From Bacteroidales bacterium UBA5326 (GTDB lineage: Bacteria > Bacteroidota > Bacteroidia > Bacteroidales > UBA932): a DNA stretch of 64,000 nucleotides. Under the pieces are notes generated by a model. That model ran no database searches, was not told the origin of the DNA, and was given only the letters and a program-made list of their open reading frames with translations. Positions 47,212 to 56,942 of the stretch are shown piece by piece. Every line of letters begins with the position of its first letter. The first letter of the stretch is position 1. Where the stretch lies: NCBI GenBank assembly GCA_002408205.1, contig DHQY01000014.1:36573-100572 (forward strand). Direction: 5' to 3'. The position numbers were made by a program, and so were the translations under genes.

Positions 47212-50033
47212 AATATAACCACCCATTATCTCATATACTTCCCAAAGACAAAAGTCGTACAGACTATCTGAACCGCCTGGCATGGGGTACCGATGCCGGA
47301 TTTTACCGGATGATTCCTCAACTTGTTCTTTTCCCTGAGACGGAAGAGGAAGTGATGCGCATCATGAAAAAAGCTTCCGAGAAGCATGTTGCCGTAACAT
47401 TCAGGGCGGCCGGCACCAGTCTTTCGGGACAAAGCATATCGGACAGCGTATTGCTGGTTGCCGCCAAAAAATGGGAAGGTTACAGGATTTCAGATAATGG
47501 CCATACCATTTTCCTTCAGCCGGGGATTGTTGGCGAACAGGTAAACCGGATCCTCCGGCCCCTGGGAAGAAAGTTCGCACCAGATCCTGCTTCGGTTACC
47601 TCGGCTATGATAGGTGGCATCATGGCCAATAACTCTTCCGGAATGAACTGCGGCACCCACGCAAACAGCCATGAAGTACTGAAATCTGCACGTATTATTT
47701 TTGCCGACGGCACACTGCTCGATACCGCAGACAAGAACAGCCGGGATGCTTTTTGCCGTACCCATCCCGATTTTCTGCTCAGGGTCATTCGGCTCAGAGA
47801 CCAGGTTATGGCACAGCCGGAACTGGTAGAGCGGATCAGGTACAAATACAGCATCAAAAATGTCACCGGACTAAACCTGTTACCGCTTATCCGTTTTGAA
47901 GATCCCTTTGACATAATTGCCCACCTGATGGTAGGCTCCGAAGGGACCCTGGCATTCCTTGCCGGTGTCACCGTGAGCACCGCGCCGGTCTTTGCACACA
48001 GAGCCAGTGCCATGATGTATTTCCGTTCTGTTGAAGAGGCCTGCCGGGTGGTTCAGCTCTTAAAGACGCTGCCCGTTATCGGGGTGGAACTGTTGGACAG
48101 GAAGGCACTCCGATCCGTTGAAAGCCGGAAAGGAATTCCCGGGGTCATTAAAAGTTTCCCCGATGGCATAACGGCACTGCTTGTAGAAACAGCCGCCGAT
48201 ACCGTGGAAGAACTTACTGCAAACATCGGGACCGTATTGGAAAGTATCAGGGATTTTACGCCCTGGCTGCCCATATCGTTCACCGACAAAGAGTCTGAGT
48301 ATTCGGTATTCTGGAATATCCGCGCCGGAATCTTTCCGTCCATTGGAGCCATGCGGCCCGCAGGAAGTACCTGTATCATAGAAGATGTGGCCTTTCATCT
48401 GAAAGACCTGCCAGAGGCCACAGCTGCACTGCAAATGGTATTGGACAAACACGGATATACCGATGCCGCCATTTACGGACACGCCCTGGAAGGCAACCTT
48501 CATTTTATTCTTAACCAGTCCTTCGATTCGCAGAAGGAGGTGGCCCGGTACGAAGCGCTCATGAACGATGTGATAACCCTTGTGGTGGATACATACGACG
48601 GATCGCTGAAGGCCGAGCACGGTACCGGACGAAATATGGCTCCCTTTGTCAGAAAAGAATGGGGAGAAAGCGCTTTTCAGGTAATGAAACAGATCAAGGC
48701 GTTGTTTGACCCGGATAATATACTGAACCCGGGCGTCATTTTCAACGACGATCCTCAATGCCACATCAAAGGCTTTAAACCGCTCCCGCTTCTGCATCCG
48801 GTTGTTGATAAATGTATTGAGTGCGGATTTTGCGAACCGAACTGCCTAACATCGGGCAAAACGCTCAGCTCAAGACAACGCATTATTGTGCAGCGTGAAA
48901 TATCGAGATTGAAAAAAACGGGAGAATCGCCCGCCCTGCTCAAAGCACTTGAAAAAGACTATTTCTATTCCGGCCGCGCTACCTGTGCCGGCGACGGATT
49001 ATGTTCCATATCGTGTCCCATGGAGATCAACACGGGACACCTCACCCACTACCTGCGGGAGAAGGCACATCCCAAAGGCTCCAGGGACTGGTATGCCGGG
49101 AAACTCTCTGCAGATCATTTTCAGGGATTGAAAAAAATCATGCGTGCCGTTCTGTGGGCAGCCAATGCGGCACATACCGTTGCAGGGACCTCAGTTATGT
49201 ATGCAGTATGCCGCCTGGCTCACAAAATGGGCTTTCCGCTCTGGACACCCTCCATGCCCAGGCCCCATAGCGTTAAGATCAAAGACACCGTTTCCGTAAC
49301 CGACAGAAAAGTTGTCTATTTTCCTTCCTGCATAAATCAGAGCATGGGAGTTGCCAAAGGAGCACCGGACAATACCCCGCTTACAGAGAAAATGACAGGA
49401 CTGCTGCAAAAAGCCGGTTACGAAGTCATTTTCCCCGACAACATGGACAAACTCTGTTGTGGCACCATATGGGAAAGCAAGGGAATGCCCGATATTGCCG
49501 ACGCCAAAACAGCCGAACTGAACGGAGCCCTCTGGATAGCAAGCCGTGGCGGTAAATACCCCGTGTTATGCGATCAAAGTCCCTGTCTGTACCGGATGAG
49601 GGAAAAAATCACCGGTTTGAAGTTATATGAACCCGTTGAATTCATTGAAAAATTCCTGGTTTCCCGGCTTGATTTTCATCCCGTCTCCCAGGCGGTGGCG
49701 TTGCATATCACCTGTACCACCAGGAAAATGCACCTCGATGATCAAATGCGGCAGTTGGCAGAACGTTGTTCCACACGGGTTTTCATCCCCGAGGAAGTGG
49801 GATGCTGCGGCTTTGCAGGGGATAAGGGCTTTACACGGCCCGAGATCAACGCTTATGCTTTACGAAAACTGAAGCCGCAACTCGAGGCCTCTCACATTAC
49901 TATCGGTTATTCGAATAGCAGGACCTGCGAGATAGGCCTTGCCACACACGGCGGCATTCCCTATATGTCCATCGCCTACCTTGTAGACGCCTGTACCACA
50001 CCAAAACAAATGCCTAAAATGGGACAAAAATGA
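47208..50033 (+). CDS. FAD-linked oxidase fused to Fe-S/CCG reductase (D-lactate dehydrogenase type)
   Basis: The 941-residue protein combines a GlcD-like FAD half with a GlpC-like Fe-S half. The FAD-binding part (about 30-260) has RAAGTSLSGQSIS and MIGGIMANNSSGMNCG; an FAD-oxidase C-terminal domain spans about 270-510 (YGHALEGNLHF, KAEHGTGRNMAPF). Two ferredoxin motifs follow, CIECGFCEPNC and CAGDGLCSISC, then two cysteine-rich motifs, LCCGTIWESKG and GCCGFAGDKG. Such fusions oxidise D-lactate or other 2-hydroxyacids and pass electrons to the quinone pool. The exact substrate is not clear. Confidence 0.88.
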   Translation: MKYNHPLSHILPKDKSRTDYLNRLAWGTDAGFYRMIPQLVLFPETEEEVMRIMKKASEKHVAVTFRAAGTSLSGQSISDSVLLVAAKKWEGYRISDNGHTIFLQPGIVGEQVNRILRPLGRKFAPDPASVTSAMIGGIMANNSSGMNCGTHANSHEVLKSARIIFADGTLLDTADKNSRDAFCRTHPDFLLRVIRLRDQVMAQPELVERIRYKYSIKNVTGLNLLPLIRFEDPFDIIAHLMVGSEGTLAFLAGVTVSTAPVFAHRASAMMYFRSVEEACRVVQLLKTLPVIGVELLDRKALRSVESRKGIPGVIKSFPDGITALLVETAADTVEELTANIGTVLESIRDFTPWLPISFTDKESEYSVFWNIRAGIFPSIGAMRPAGSTCIIEDVAFHLKDLPEATAALQMVLDKHGYTDAAIYGHALEGNLHFILNQSFDSQKEVARYEALMNDVITLVVDTYDGSLKAEHGTGRNMAPFVRKEWGESAFQVMKQIKALFDPDNILNPGVIFNDDPQCHIKGFKPLPLLHPVVDKCIECGFCEPNCLTSGKTLSSRQRIIVQREISRLKKTGESPALLKALEKDYFYSGRATCAGDGLCSISCPMEINTGHLTHYLREKAHPKGSRDWYAGKLSADHFQGLKKIMRAVLWAANAAHTVAGTSVMYAVCRLAHKMGFPLWTPSMPRPHSVKIKDTVSVTDRKVVYFPSCINQSMGVAKGAPDNTPLTEKMTGLLQKAGYEVIFPDNMDKLCCGTIWESKGMPDIADAKTAELNGALWIASRGGKYPVLCDQSPCLYRMREKITGLKLYEPVEFIEKFLVSRLDFHPVSQAVALHITCTTRKMHLDDQMRQLAERCSTRVFIPEEVGCCGFAGDKGFTRPEINAYALRKLKPQLEASHITIGYSNSRTCEIGLATHGGIPYMSIAYLVDACTTPKQMPKMGQK

Positions 50034-51910
50034 AAACACATATCATAACAATTCTTTCGATCCTGTTCCTGGCATGCGGATGCCGGTCCCATTCCGGAAC
50101 CTGCTTTGCCGTGATCGCAGACACACACATTAACAGCAGTAACCCTAACTCCGCGACGGAGTTTATGGACGTAATCCGGGACCTCAACGCCCAGGACAGT
50201 ATCGAATTTGTGATCCTCGCCGGGGATATCACTGAATTTGGATCGGACGAAGAAATACACCTGGCCCACAACCTGCTGGATTCACTCAAAAAACCGTGGT
50301 ATATTCTTTCCGGCAACCACGATTCCAAATGGTCCGAAAGCGGATGCAACACCTTCCTGGAAACTTTCAAATACGAACAATTCTCCTTTATTAATAAAGG
50401 CATACTCTACATTGGAACCAACTCGGGACCCAACATGCGCATGGCGCCGGCTCTGGTTCCGCGCGAAAGCATTGTCTGGCTGGACAGTCTGCTCCGCACG
50501 GTCAAAGAAGATATGCCCGTAATCTTCATCAACCACTACCCGCTTACAGAAGACATGAGCAACTACCACCTGGTTACCACGTTGCTAAAAACCAGGAACA
50601 TTCAGTTGACTCTTTGCGGGCATTATCATACCAATGAAGCTTTTCTGGCCGACGGCATCCCTTCTGTTAAATGCCGCTCCTCACAGTCGAGGGGTTACGA
50701 CGGACCGGGCTATAACCTGGTAACCGTAAAAAAAGGCATAGTTACTTTCAGTGAACGCATTGCGCTCAATCCGGTGACCCGGTCATATACTAAACCGGAA
50801 TGGCATTCATTAACTTTTAATAATGGGCCTTCCTACAGAACAGATACCGTTTATCCTGCACCCTGTGGCCGGGACACTGTTACACCCTCCGGGGTAGAGA
50901 TCCTCTGGTCCATTCAGGATGACAGCGACATAGGATCTGCCGCCGTGGCCGACACCGTTTCCGGTACGGTAGTATTTGCCAACACAAAAGGAGTGGTGAA
51001 AGCCGTCCGTCTGGACAGCGGAGATCTTATCTGGAGTGTGCCCACCGGAGGGAAGATATTCTCCACTCCCGAAGTAGCCATGGACCGGGTGTTTATCGGG
51101 TCTACGGACCGGAACGTTTACTGTCTTGACCTGAACGACGGTCATATCATCTGGAAATACACCACCGGAAAATCGATAGTTGCTTCCCCTGCCGTTCTGG
51201 ACAGTATGGTTTATATTGGAGGCTCGGACGGCACTTTCCGCGCCTTGAAAGCAGTTGACGGCAGCCTGGTCTGGGAATATAAAAAGATTAACGGGTTTGT
51301 TGAATCAAAACCGTATGCCGACCGTTTTCAGGTAGTTATCGGATCGTGGGGTAACGAGCTCTATTCTTTCCACCCGCGTACGGGCGCTTTGCAATGGATC
51401 TGGAATAACAGTAAAAGAGGCCGTATGTACTCACCAGCCGCCACATGGCCTGTGAAAGCCAACGGGAAGCTATTCTTTACCACTCCGGAACGGAAATGTT
51501 ATGCCATAGACGCCCTTACCGGCAAAACCATTTGGGAGACCGAAGGTGGCAGGGAAAGTATTGGATTATCCCGGGACGGACAGCAGGTCTATGTGAAAAC
51601 CATGTTCGATTCCCTGTTTGCCTATCATACCGGCCCACTCACGCCACAATCCAAATGGCGTGTAGCAGGAGGTTACGGTTACGAAATAGGCCCTTCTCCC
51701 GTAACGGCACAGGATGCTCTACTTTTCGTACCTACGGCGCAGGGTTACATTTTTGCCTACGACCGCAACAATGGGGCAAATATTTGGAAATTAAAGTGTT
51801 CAGACGGGCTGGTCAACTATGTCCAACCCATTGGACATTCCAGGCTGGTCTCATCCACCCTGGACGGAAAGGTATACCTTATCTCGTACAAAACCGGCGG
51901 GCCTCAATAA
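50030..51910 (+). CDS. Lipoprotein: metallophosphoesterase plus PQQ-like beta-propeller
   Basis: The 626-residue protein has a lipoprotein-like signal (ITILSILFLACGC). The calcineurin-type phosphoesterase (about 25-230) retains all metal motifs: IADTHI, LAGDITE, SGNHD, INHYP and CGHYHT. The second half (about 290-626) is a PQQ-type beta-propeller with repeats such as VFIGSTDRNVYCLDLNDGHIIWKY and VYIGGSDGTFRALKAVDGSLVWEY. The propeller likely binds a substrate or partner, not necessarily PQQ. It is the last gene of the four-gene run and overlaps the facing purL by 32 bases. Confidence 0.85.
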   Translation: MKTHIITILSILFLACGCRSHSGTCFAVIADTHINSSNPNSATEFMDVIRDLNAQDSIEFVILAGDITEFGSDEEIHLAHNLLDSLKKPWYILSGNHDSKWSESGCNTFLETFKYEQFSFINKGILYIGTNSGPNMRMAPALVPRESIVWLDSLLRTVKEDMPVIFINHYPLTEDMSNYHLVTTLLKTRNIQLTLCGHYHTNEAFLADGIPSVKCRSSQSRGYDGPGYNLVTVKKGIVTFSERIALNPVTRSYTKPEWHSLTFNNGPSYRTDTVYPAPCGRDTVTPSGVEILWSIQDDSDIGSAAVADTVSGTVVFANTKGVVKAVRLDSGDLIWSVPTGGKIFSTPEVAMDRVFIGSTDRNVYCLDLNDGHIIWKYTTGKSIVASPAVLDSMVYIGGSDGTFRALKAVDGSLVWEYKKINGFVESKPYADRFQVVIGSWGNELYSFHPRTGALQWIWNNSKRGRMYSPAATWPVKANGKLFFTTPERKCYAIDALTGKTIWETEGGRESIGLSRDGQQVYVKTMFDSLFAYHTGPLTPQSKWRVAGGYGYEIGPSPVTAQDALLFVPTAQGYIFAYDRNNGANIWKLKCSDGLVNYVQPIGHSRLVSSTLDGKVYLISYKTGGPQ

Positions 51911-54900
51911 ACATGGAAATCCAGGGAGATACTTTGTCATCCTTTCTTTCAGCAGGATAATACGCCCAGTTCCAGGGATATATGCAACGTTCCGGATGCG
52001 GCATCATAGCCAGGTGGCGTCCGCAGGAACTGCATACTGCAGCCACAGCATCGGGTGAGCCGTTGGGATTGGCCGGGTAGACATTGTAACTGTATCTTGC
52101 AGCCACACGGTAATTGTCCAGAGGTTTTGGGAAGACGAATTTACCCTCTCCGTGAGCTACCCAGACACCCAGGCTGGACCCGTTAAGCGCCCTGAGCAGT
52201 ACCGACGGACTTTCTTCAATATCCATCGTAACAAATCCGCATTCAAATTTATGTGATTCGTTATGGTCCATGACGGGAGACATGCCGGGATCGTCCGGAG
52301 TAACCAGCCCCAATTCGCACATGAGCTGACATCCGTTGCAGACACCCAGGCTAAGTGTATCTTTCCGGGCATAGAAACGGTCTATAGATTCTTTTGCTTT
52401 GGGATTGTATAGAAAAGCACCGGCCCAGCCCTTTGCGGAACCCAGGGTATCGGCGTTGGAAAAACCTCCTACAAAAACGATAAACTGAACATCGTCCAGC
52501 GTTTCGCGACCCGAAATCAGATCGGTAGTGTGTACATCACGCACTTCAAAGCCCGCCAGGTAAAGCATCCATGCCATCTCACGATCACATTGGGATCCTT
52601 TTTCCCTGATGATTGCTGCACGGGGCAGAGGCCCTTTTGCCAGCGCCTGTTCGCGCAGTTCCATGGTTCCGTTGAACCACGCCGGAAAGCGGTATTGTAA
52701 GGGAATACGGTCATAATGGGTGTATCTTTCCAGGGCTTTTTCCGCCCCACTCTGACGTATATCCATCAGATAGGAAGGTTTGTACCAAAAAGATCTCAGG
52801 GCGTCCAGATCAAAACGGACGGTCTTATTGATTGCCAGCTGGCGTTCCCCGCAGGGTTCTCCCAAGAGAAGCGCATCTACCCTGCTCCCGTGAAATCTTT
52901 CCAGAATCTCATCTGCCTGTACGGCCGGAACCTGAAGGACCACTGCGGGAGACTCAGAGAAAAGAGCTGCTGTGATATCACCGTCTGCCAGCGTTTTCAT
53001 AGCCTTTTCGTTTAGGCGTACCCCGCCGCTGACGTTCGCAAAACACATCTCGGCAAGGCATACCAGCAGGCCTCCGGCAGACACATCGTGTCCCGCCAGA
53101 ACATGCTCCCGGGCAATCAACTGCTGCACTGCCGCAAAAGCACGGGCAAAGTAACCGGGATCCGCCACATCGGGGCAGGTATCGCCTAATTGTTCCAGGC
53201 ATTGAGCCAGGGCCGAGCCGCCCAGGGGACGTTTTCCAAAACCGGACCCGGAAAAATCGACATAAATGAGGACCGACGGGCGATTCGTATCCAGAACGGG
53301 ACGCACGGCAATCCTTACGTCATTTACGGGCGCCACCGTAGAAATGATAACCGTTCCCGGTGACAGGACCGTCTCACCTCCGGGATATTTCTGTGTCATG
53401 GAAAGTGAATCCTTCCCTGTTGGGATATTGATCCCCAGGGCACAGGCAAAATCACTGGCTGCCTTAACAGCAGCATATAGCCGGGCATCTTCACCCTCAT
53501 TCCTGCAGGGCCACATCCAGTTAGCACTCAACGAAACACTTCCAAGCCCGCCGTTCAGACCGGCAAACACGATATTGGTCAGCGCCTCGGCAATGGACAG
53601 GCGACTTCCGGCAGCTGCATCTATAAGTCCTGCCGCCGGGGCATGGCCAATAGAGGTAGCCATCCCGCGGAACCCTTCCTTCCCGGGAAGATAACTTAAC
53701 GCAGTCATTCCAAAATCGTTCAGGGGGAGCTGCAATTCGCCGGCGCATTGCTGGTTGGCAATAAGCCCCGAGACCGAACGGTCTACCTTATTGGTAAGCC
53801 AGTCTTTACAGGCTACCGATTCAAGCTGCATAACCGTTGCCGCATACTTTTGCAGGGATTCCTCATCGGTCTTGTATTCCATCTTATAAAACTCCGTTTT
53901 TACGGTACGGTCTTCCATAAGCGTCACCGGAACAGAACCGAACATGTCTTCCAATGCCAGATCCATAGGTCTGTCCTGTGTACGGGAATCCTCAAAAACG
54001 AACCGTTTATCGTCTGTAATCTCTCCAATGACATACAGCGGAGCGCGTTCTCTTTCAGCTGTAGCCTCAAGGACCGGAAGATCTTCCTGCTTGATAACAA
54101 GCCCCATACGCTCCTGGGATTCGTTCCCTATGATTTCTTTATAACTCAACGTAGGGTCTCCCACCGGCAGAGCGGCTATATCTACCTTCCCGCCGGTAGC
54201 CTCAACAAGCTCTGAGAGACAATTCAGGTGACCTCCAGCCCCGTGATCATGAATGGATACAATGGGATTATGGTCACTTTCCGCCATGCCGCGGATAGCG
54301 TTATAAACTCTCTTTTGCATTTCCGGATTGGCACGCTGTACTGCATTCAGTTCTATGGCATTACCATACTCACCCGTAGCAACGGAAGAAACGGCACCGC
54401 CTCCCATGCCAATGCGGTAATTATCACCTCCCATCAGTACAATTTTGTCTCCGGGCTGCGGCACTTCTTTTACGGCGTCATCTTTCCTGGCATATCCCAC
54501 ACCGCCCGCCATCATGATCACTTTATCGTATCCGTAGGTACGACCGGCCTCATTATGTTCAAAACAGAGCAGAGACCCGCATATAAGCGGTTGTCCGAAC
54601 TTGTTCCCAAAGTCGCTGGCTCCGTTCGAAGCTTTGGTAAGAACGTCTTCGGGTGTATGATAAAGCCACTTTCTGCCCTTCCCGCGGTGTATGCCTCCTT
54701 CCACTCCGGGATAAGACGTCATGTATACGGCCGTACCTGCCAGGGGAAAAGAAGCTTTACCGCCGGCTATCCGGTCCCTTATTTCACCGCCGCTCCCGGT
54801 GGCAGCCCCGTTAAACGGTTCTACCGTGGTCGGAAAGTTATGTGTTTCGGCCTTAAGGCTGATAACCGTATTGTGCGTTTTCGTCACAAAAAAACCCGGT

Positions 54901-55595
54901 TTATCCGGTCGCTCCGGATAAAAGTACACGACATCGCCCGGGCCCTGGATAAAGGCACAGTTATCCTTATAGGCCGATACTATCAGGTTGGGATTTTCTT
55001 TTGAGGTTTTCTTGATAAGGGCAAACAGTGTGGACGGTTGTTCAACTCCGTCAATTATAAAGGTGCCATTAAATATTTTATGCCGGCAATGTTCCGAGTT
55101 AACCTGTGAAAAACCAAAAACTTCAGAGTCGGTGAGCGGACGGCCGATTTTTTGGGATAAGGCTTCCAGGTAGCCGATTTCCTGCGGGCTGAGAGCCAGG
55201 CCCTCCTGCAGGTTGTATTCTTCCAGGTCGGTAATATGCTTAACGGGGTCGGGCCTCCTGTCTGTCCGGAACACTTCGTCTCCCAGCCCGTGATACAGGG
55301 ACTGCAGCATGGCATCGTACGACGCATTGGAAGAAGCAACCGGAAAAAATTCCTCTATTCTTACGATCCCCGTAATATTCATATTCAGACATATCTCCAC
55401 CGCCACAGTACTCCACGGGGTTACCATTTCACGTCTTGGACCAACAAACCAGCCTTGTAGAAAAGGGTTGTTGCTCTCAATGGGACAGGCCTCTTTAAAC
55501 AACCAGCAAAGTGCATCCTGCTCAGCTTCCGTAAAGTTTCTCTCTGTCTGCAGGGCTAAAACTTTGGAGTGAGCGTCCTTAAAAAACAACATCAT
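51879..55595 (-). CDS. purL: Phosphoribosylformylglycinamidine synthase, large single-chain form
   Basis: The 1238-residue protein is the fused PurL: N-terminal domain (1-150), two synthetase halves (with GRPLTDSEVFGFSQVNSEHCRHK, LKAETHNFPTTVEPFNGAATGSGG and GGGAVSSVATG), and a C-terminal glutamine amidotransferase (about 985-1238) with Cys in LGVCNGCQLM and the His-Glu pair near MMPHPER. It makes formylglycinamidine ribonucleotide from FGAR, glutamine and ATP in purine synthesis. It starts 9 bases after the RhaD-like gene and is probably part of that message. It is convergent with the phosphoesterase gene, overlapping by 32 bases. Confidence 0.96.
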   Translation of the reverse strand: MMLFFKDAHSKVLALQTERNFTEAEQDALCWLFKEACPIESNNPFLQGWFVGPRREMVTPWSTVAVEICLNMNITGIVRIEEFFPVASSNASYDAMLQSLYHGLGDEVFRTDRRPDPVKHITDLEEYNLQEGLALSPQEIGYLEALSQKIGRPLTDSEVFGFSQVNSEHCRHKIFNGTFIIDGVEQPSTLFALIKKTSKENPNLIVSAYKDNCAFIQGPGDVVYFYPERPDKPGFFVTKTHNTVISLKAETHNFPTTVEPFNGAATGSGGEIRDRIAGGKASFPLAGTAVYMTSYPGVEGGIHRGKGRKWLYHTPEDVLTKASNGASDFGNKFGQPLICGSLLCFEHNEAGRTYGYDKVIMMAGGVGYARKDDAVKEVPQPGDKIVLMGGDNYRIGMGGGAVSSVATGEYGNAIELNAVQRANPEMQKRVYNAIRGMAESDHNPIVSIHDHGAGGHLNCLSELVEATGGKVDIAALPVGDPTLSYKEIIGNESQERMGLVIKQEDLPVLEATAERERAPLYVIGEITDDKRFVFEDSRTQDRPMDLALEDMFGSVPVTLMEDRTVKTEFYKMEYKTDEESLQKYAATVMQLESVACKDWLTNKVDRSVSGLIANQQCAGELQLPLNDFGMTALSYLPGKEGFRGMATSIGHAPAAGLIDAAAGSRLSIAEALTNIVFAGLNGGLGSVSLSANWMWPCRNEGEDARLYAAVKAASDFACALGINIPTGKDSLSMTQKYPGGETVLSPGTVIISTVAPVNDVRIAVRPVLDTNRPSVLIYVDFSGSGFGKRPLGGSALAQCLEQLGDTCPDVADPGYFARAFAAVQQLIAREHVLAGHDVSAGGLLVCLAEMCFANVSGGVRLNEKAMKTLADGDITAALFSESPAVVLQVPAVQADEILERFHGSRVDALLLGEPCGERQLAINKTVRFDLDALRSFWYKPSYLMDIRQSGAEKALERYTHYDRIPLQYRFPAWFNGTMELREQALAKGPLPRAAIIREKGSQCDREMAWMLYLAGFEVRDVHTTDLISGRETLDDVQFIVFVGGFSNADTLGSAKGWAGAFLYNPKAKESIDRFYARKDTLSLGVCNGCQLMCELGLVTPDDPGMSPVMDHNESHKFECGFVTMDIEESPSVLLRALNGSSLGVWVAHGEGKFVFPKPLDNYRVAARYSYNVYPANPNGSPDAVAAVCSSCGRHLAMMPHPERCIYPWNWAYYPAERKDDKVSPWISMFIEARRFCTR

Positions 55596-55604
55596 AATTA
55601 AGTC

Positions 55605-56366
55605 TTATTTTTCAAGCATGTGAATGTACAGATAGATCTGGGCAGCTTTATTCAACGTATCCACGGCATCGAAGACTTCCAGGATATTGGTCCCGGTGGC
55701 CAGTACCCCGTGTCGTTCCCAAAGCATGAAACGGTGGTTCTTAAGATCCTTTATACTTGCTCTGGCCAGTTCCATGGATCCGGGCTGTTCATAAGGAACC
55801 CACGCCAATCCCCGGGGTACGCACATCTGTACTTCCGAATGCATTTGATATAGCGTATTTGTGAGTGTCTCGGTATTCTGAAGTTTCTTAATGTGGGATA
55901 AAGCTATCAACTCCGTGGGGTGTGTATGAAATACAGTTCTTCTGCCTGCCGAAACAGATAAACCATGAGAAATGGCTTCTTGTGCAAAAACTTGATGCAT
56001 AAGTAGATGCGAAGGCAATTCAATAGTGGGGGGGAGGTCCCGTTCGGCAATAATATCTATGCTTTTGCCACCGGCAGCCACTCTGGTAACCAAACCCTGG
56101 TCCAGAGGATTCCTGGCCACATCACGCATACGCGAACCGGCACTGGTAACATAATAAAATTGGCCTTCCAATTCGGGGACCGTGTGATATAGCGGGATTC
56201 TTACAATGGCAGGCAGATTCCGGTTTTCATCTCCAATATGATCCGTAATATTAACTGAAATGTTTCCTGCGTTTCTTTCTGCCCAACCTTTCTGCCACAT
56301 AAACTCAGCAACACGGGCAATGTCGTTAATTTGCATTTGCAGAGGGCCGTTGAACTTTAAAATCAT
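55605..56366 (-). CDS. Rhamnulose-1-phosphate aldolase-like class II aldolase
   Basis: The 253-residue protein resembles E. coli RhaD: GWAERNAGNISV (RhaD GWDERNGGNLTL), ELPSHLLMHQ with the catalytic Glu, FHTHPTELIALSH with the zinc His pair, and LWERHGVLATG with the third His. The C-terminal helix DTLNKAAQIYLYI also matches. RhaD splits rhamnulose 1-phosphate into dihydroxyacetone phosphate and lactaldehyde. No rhamnose isomerase, kinase or transporter is nearby, so the true substrate may be another ketose phosphate. It overlaps the upstream kinase gene by four bases and precedes purL by 9. Confidence 0.82.
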   Translation of the reverse strand: MILKFNGPLQMQINDIARVAEFMWQKGWAERNAGNISVNITDHIGDENRNLPAIVRIPLYHTVPELEGQFYYVTSAGSRMRDVARNPLDQGLVTRVAAGGKSIDIIAERDLPPTIELPSHLLMHQVFAQEAISHGLSVSAGRRTVFHTHPTELIALSHIKKLQNTETLTNTLYQMHSEVQMCVPRGLAWVPYEQPGSMELARASIKDLKNHRFMLWERHGVLATGTNILEVFDAVDTLNKAAQIYLYIHMLEK

Positions 56367-56911
56367 TTTGCGTTCTTGTCAATTAGTAAACATATTCGCA
56401 TAACCACCAGATCCAATGTACGATGGCTATATGTCTCAAACGGAATCTTGTTACCCACAAGGATATCAATAATCTTTTCATCCAGAGCAAGCGATTGCTC
56501 CAGGTCGTGCACACGTCCCTCCTGTTCAAAATAGGAAGCTCTCTGAATGAACAGGTTGAAATTATTGAATCGTAAAAAATTATCAATAATTTCTTCCCGG
56601 AACGTAGAAGAAACCTCTTTCCCGTAAACAAGACTGTTCAATAAAGTGGCATCAGTGACGACAGCGTCTACCTTGCCAACCAGTCTTTCAACCCTGTGTG
56701 TCTGTACTTCAAAAATATGACGCTGGTTAGCCTCACTTCCGTCCAGCAAATCGTATTTCTCGTCCCACACAAGTTCCTTGGCATATTCAGATACGTACTC
56801 GGTTACAAGCCTTTGTTTTTTCAATTTGCTCGCAATCTCCCAGGCACAAGTGGTTTTTCCGGCCGCAGGACCTCCAAACAGATTGATTATAAGCGTATTT
56901 TTGGGTGACAT
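56363..56911 (-). CDS. Small P-loop ATPase/kinase (NadR-kinase-like AAA_28)
   Basis: The 182-residue protein has a P-loop FGGPAAGKTT (about residue 12), an acidic region DAVVTDATLLNS (about 83-94) that may be Walker B, and a C-terminal segment with KIPFETYSHRTLD. It resembles the small nucleoside kinase-like ATPases of the NadR/AAA_28 type, often seen in phages and host genomes. No substrate is assigned. The next gene, RhaD-like, overlaps its end by four bases, and a perfect -7 box lies just upstream. Confidence 0.7.
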   Translation of the reverse strand: MSPKNTLIINLFGGPAAGKTTCAWEIASKLKKQRLVTEYVSEYAKELVWDEKYDLLDGSEANQRHIFEVQTHRVERLVGKVDAVVTDATLLNSLVYGKEVSSTFREEIIDNFLRFNNFNLFIQRASYFEQEGRVHDLEQSLALDEKIIDILVGNKIPFETYSHRTLDLVVMRICLLIDKNAK

Positions 56912-56934
56912 ATCTAAATGCTTCCTGCAAGCTA

Positions 56935-56942
56935 CAAATATA
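56935..56942 (-). promoter_or_regulatory. -7 box of the P-loop kinase/RhaD-like message
   Basis: The minus strand reads TATATTTG, a perfect match, 23 bases before the ATG at 56911. It abuts the stop codon of GH92 (56943-56945), so the kinase genes can be expressed independently of the mannosidase. Confidence 0.65.
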
